Below are positions 6,001-7,555 of a DNA stretch of 7,555 nucleotides, piece by piece. The notes beneath the pieces are model-generated. The model had not been told where the DNA came from. It was given only the letters and a program-made list of their open reading frames with translations, and ran no database searches. A program made the translations under genes and the position numbers. Source of the stretch: an uncultured Clostridia bacterium (lineage in GTDB: Bacteria > Bacillota > Clostridia > Oscillospirales > Acutalibacteraceae); assembly GCA_946409885.1 (NCBI GenBank), contig CAMJYF010000076.1, positions 1 to 7,555 on the forward strand, in the 5' to 3' direction. Numbering within the stretch: position 1 is the stretch's first letter; each line of letters opens with the position of its first letter.

Positions 6001-7555
6001 GACGGCTATCAGTTCGGCGGCTGGTTCACCGACGCCGACTGCACGAAAGGGCAGCAGAGCGGCGGCGCGGAGGTCACTCCCACCGCGGATACCGCCTATT
6101 TCGCCAAGTGGACCCCCAACACCTTCAAGGTGCATTTCCACGGCACGGACGCCACCGGCGGTTCCATGAACGATCAGGATTTCACCTTTGACGCGCCGCA
6201 GGCCCTGACAGCCAACGGGTTTGAGCGGATATTCACCGTCAACTATGCCCACAACGGCGGCGCCGGTATGGCCTCCGACAGCGCGGAAGCTGACTTCAGC
6301 GGCTGGGCCGTTGCGGAAAGCGGGAACAAAATTTATGACGATCAGGAGGAGGTCGGCAACCTGACCGCCGTCAACAACGGCACGGCGGACCTCTACGCCA
6401 GATGGAAAGCCATGGGCAGCGTCACTCTGCCGACCTCCGCCAAAGAGGGCTGCACCTTTGAGGGCTGGTACAGCGACGCGGACCTGACGAACAAAGTCGG
6501 CGACGCGGGCGACAGCTTCACCCCCGCCGAAAACGGCGTCACCCTGTACGCGAAGCATACGGTCAACACCTATACGATCACCTTCCTTGCGGAAGACGGA
6601 ATCACGGCACTGGGCACGCAGACCGTGGCGCACGGCGAAACACCTGAAGCACCCACCATTCCCGACAAAGCTCCCAGCGCGACACAGCACTTCACCGGCG
6701 CGTGGGATAAGCCTATCGTCGCGGCGACGGAAACGGCCACGTACACTGTTGTTTATACCGGCGCGGACCATACCGGCGGCGAGGCTACCTGTATCGCGCA
6801 GGCGGTCTGCGGCGTCTGCGGCACTTCTTACGGTGAGCTTGCCGCAACGAATCACAAAAACACCCATCATACGGCAGCCGTTACCGCCAACTGCGTGACG
6901 GAGGGTTTCACCGCCGGCGTCTACTGCAATGACTGCAACCAATACGTCAGCGGCCATGTATCACAGGGCTATGACTTCACCGAAAGCGGCCACGTCTACG
7001 GCAGCTGGAATGCCAACAACAACGGCACTCACACCAAAACCTGCTCCCGCTGCGCCGCGGAAACCGAAAACCACACTGTCACCGTGAAGTGCAGCGGCGG
7101 TACGGCCACATGTCAGGCGAAAGCTGTCTGCGACGACTGCGGCGCGGTTTACGGCGATTATGCCGCCCATCAGCTGACGGAAGTCGCGGCCGAAGCGCCC
7201 ACCTGCCTGGCCCCCGGCCACGTGGCCTACTGGCACTGCGCCGTCTGCGAAAAGAATTTCACGGACGACGCCGGCGTGGTGGACGTCGAAAACTATCAGA
7301 ACGGTCACACCCCGCAGGTGCTGCCCGGCAAAGCGGCCAGCTGCGACAAAACCGGCCTGACGGAGGGCAGCCAATGCGCCGTCTGCGGTACGGTTCTGGT
7401 GGAACAGCAGATCATCGAAAAAACCGCCCATACGCCGGGCGAAGCGGCAAGGGAGAACGAAGTCCCCGCCACCTGCAAGGACACGGGCAGCTATGACGAG
7501 GTGGTCTACTGCTCCGTCTGTAATGCGGAACTGAGCCGTGAAAACAAGAGCATCG
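3061..7555 (+). CDS. Exported multi-repeat surface protein (3' end beyond window)
   Basis: One uninterrupted frame runs from ATG 3061 to the right edge: 1498 codons plus one base. Residues 1-33 look like a Sec signal peptide (basic MNRSIRK, hydrophobic core ALAVLLAVFMMA, cleavage after ANA), so the product should be exported. FQGTFDGQGHTIANF (105-119) is the typical opening of clostridial beta-helix repeat proteins. Residues about 160-590 hold GGIVG-type repeats. Residues about 723-1167 hold three super-repeats of about 150 residues built from Flg_new/InlB B-like modules, and a further module follows at 1171-1233. From about 1240 on there are seven CxxC pairs. No catalytic motif or wall anchor is visible; an anchor (LPXTG or SLH) could lie beyond the edge. 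Such proteins are usually read as adhesins or cell-envelope proteins, but the ligand is unknown. It is divergent from, and seemingly unrelated to, the hyd operon. Confidence 0.93.
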   Translation, partial: MNRSIRKALAVLLAVFMMACYLPLTRVLPRANAADVWDGTWDGSGFSNNHITSAKGLAQFINNAGTGTSYSGQTVYLDVDIDLNSIDFGNISGGKNVYYSRDNYFQGTFDGQGHTIANFQMHNSDHRIGLFRSARNATFKNVTFTNVFIDDNDNGNKKNGFAAVVGYGEGNLTFENVHVASGTVYGYNYVGGLVGEYGANDTIRFTNCSNGATIHADNDRAAGMVGHSKGSVVASGCSNTGEIYAGYSDAGGIAGWIEDDESSFVNCSNTGKVSTDACAGGIVGYYGSKSQDKKMTLTGCSNTGYIESRAKVAGGIAGMLDTDAEHAIENNVNRGDVYGKEDAGGIVGSNIGAGVWRNDKNYGSVSCTNDNAGGICGDVEDDVQKFYNCYNTGAVTGKNSIGGVLGYGQNANHEFYNCGNSGAITSTSDAAGGIFGYGNESEPTIEQCWNVGSVNAYNDAGGILGRTYHHSYIRRCFNAGAIGTYNHDNSGAHGGIAGQTSDKSGSSNDNPNMTDCVNWGAVSGGRDDGGLIGKIKDGRTPYYITNSYNAGSVTGTRPFAIIAYGGNVGNNVYYNNNVVMGDAQGTGISEANLNNSAGFSGNYCKNTWGVSIGGRTYYFPILTWYRDLFVFNLKFVDAPSGTNAYFDGNYGAGFYVPDASRTGYTCGDWYDENNASRKMARNTLIWCGTSAPTDTMTVTQHFDEVTQINNETTFRLTWTPNPYTIHFNGNGATYGMMENFPMVYDTAKNLPERGYFREYTVTYNYNYTGKADTSETVAATFDGWARSAGGAKEFDNKQSVNNLTAALNGTVELYAKWTLNSVTLPTPTREGYDFGGWFEEAGCATNIGEGGAYYTPTDDKTLFAKWTPIEYTVTYDGNDSTGGSTASSTHTYDVAKDLTDNDFSRVYTVTYDYQYKDINDQPVTGSVTATATFNGWATSASGEKVYDDGQSVINLRNTAGSFPLFANWTLAKVTLPDPTRDGYQFGGWFTDADCTKGQQSGGAEVTPTADTAYFAKWTPNTFKVHFHGTDATGGSMNDQDFTFDAPQALTANGFERIFTVNYAHNGGAGMASDSAEADFSGWAVAESGNKIYDDQEEVGNLTAVNNGTADLYARWKAMGSVTLPTSAKEGCTFEGWYSDADLTNKVGDAGDSFTPAENGVTLYAKHTVNTYTITFLAEDGITALGTQTVAHGETPEAPTIPDKAPSATQHFTGAWDKPIVAATETATYTVVYTGADHTGGEATCIAQAVCGVCGTSYGELAATNHKNTHHTAAVTANCVTEGFTAGVYCNDCNQYVSGHVSQGYDFTESGHVYGSWNANNNGTHTKTCSRCAAETENHTVTVKCSGGTATCQAKAVCDDCGAVYGDYAAHQLTEVAAEAPTCLAPGHVAYWHCAVCEKNFTDDAGVVDVENYQNGHTPQVLPGKAASCDKTGLTEGSQCAVCGTVLVEQQIIEKTAHTPGEAARENEVPATCKDTGSYDEVVYCSVCNAELSRENKSI
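3601..4755 (+). repeat. GGIVG-type (GLUG-like) beta-helix repeats
   Basis: These are in-frame protein repeats of roughly 30 residues. Each pairs an N-C-x-N-x-G turn (for example GCSNTGEI, NCYNTGAV, QCWNVGSV) with a GG[IVL]xG turn (GGLVG, GGIAG, GGIVG, GGICG, GGVLG, GGIFG, GGILG, GGLIG). I count about 12 GG-type turns between residues 191 and 533, one of them the variant AGMVG. The regular spacing suggests coils of a right-handed beta-helix exposed outside the cell. Confidence 0.8.
5227..6561 (+). repeat. Three tandem ~150-residue super-repeats (Listeria-Bacteroides type)
   Basis: Unit starts are at residues Y723, Y871 and F1022, and a fourth strand of the same kind starts at Y1171. The spacing is 148, 151 and 149 residues. 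Each unit has a long module (Y-T-x-x-F/Y strand, F-x-GWA, a YD/FD-x-x-x-x-V segment, ending in AKWT, ANWT or ARWK). A short module follows (LP-x-x-x-REGY-x-FGGW-x-x-x-x-x-C, ending in AKWT). The third short module has drifted (CTFEGW, AKHT). The modules resemble the Flg_new / InlB B-repeat family. Confidence 0.82.
6790..7555 (+). repeat. Cysteine-knuckle (CxxC) repeat region
   Basis: Seven CxxC pairs lie at residues 1250/1253, 1289/1292, 1328/1331, 1357/1360, 1393/1396, 1439/1442 and 1484/1487. Most are preceded by an A-[TSN]-C ... G pattern about 10-18 residues upstream. The arrangement looks like small metal- or disulfide-stabilised modules and continues past the edge. In an exported protein these could be disulfides or bound zinc; the sequence alone does not decide. 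Confidence 0.75.

Noticed and set aside
3013..6957. A 1314-codon open frame on the minus strand, antisense to the surface protein gene
   Set aside because: It is codon-aligned with the plus-strand gene, so only TTA, CTA or TCA codons in that gene could close it. These are rare in this GC-rich gene, and the first TCA (6961-6963) is just where the frame is broken. Its product is low-complexity Ala/Val/Gly/Asp/Arg with no domain and no ribosome binding site was seen.

Overview
The window looks like chromosome from a strictly anaerobic, high-GC Clostridia-type Bacillota, possibly Oscillospiraceae-like. The reasons are an [FeFe]-hydrogenase maturation gene set, strong AGGAGG/AAAGGA-type ribosome binding sites, GC-rich coding DNA, and a very large clostridial-style repeat surface protein. 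The taxon is an inference; no rRNA or other marker gene is present.

Minus strand, about 2894 down to 1: an [FeFe]-hydrogenase maturation operon. A sigma-A-type promoter (2866-2894) leads into a leader of about 180 nt. The leader carries a hairpin, a convincing intrinsic terminator with eight Us (2767-2801) and a second hairpin that shares the U-tract, so it looks attenuated. Then come a TM1266-family small ACT-like protein (2425-2676), hydE (1361-2428, overlapping its upstream neighbour by ATGA), a four-helix-bundle/23S-IVS-type (S23) gene (923-1294), and hydG (1-833, cut by the window edge). HydG lyses tyrosine to make the CO/CN-bearing iron synthon and HydE processes that synthon towards the H-cluster 2Fe subcluster. 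HydF is not seen and may lie beyond the left edge.

The most interesting part is the S23 gene sitting between hydE and hydG. It is much lower in GC (about 43% in samples) than hydE (about 67% in a sampled line). It is bracketed by two arrays of four heptamers in inverted orientation (871-898 and 1353-1380), and the last codons and stop of hydE are made of heptamer sequence. This looks like a small mobile cassette of about 0.5 kb that inserted in the operon and was tolerated there. In one strand the two arrays can pair over all 28 positions (five as G-U), and translation entering the cassette meets stop codons.

2677-3060 is the divergent intergenic region holding the hyd promoter/leader and the promoter and ribosome binding site of the next gene.

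Plus strand, 3061 to the right edge: one continuous reading frame of at least 1498 codons for an exported repeat protein. It has a signal peptide, a beta-helix-like region of GGIVG-type repeats, three super-repeats of about 150 residues made of Listeria-Bacteroides (Flg_new/InlB B-type) modules, and a cysteine-knuckle region that runs off the window. It appears unrelated in function to the hydrogenase operon.
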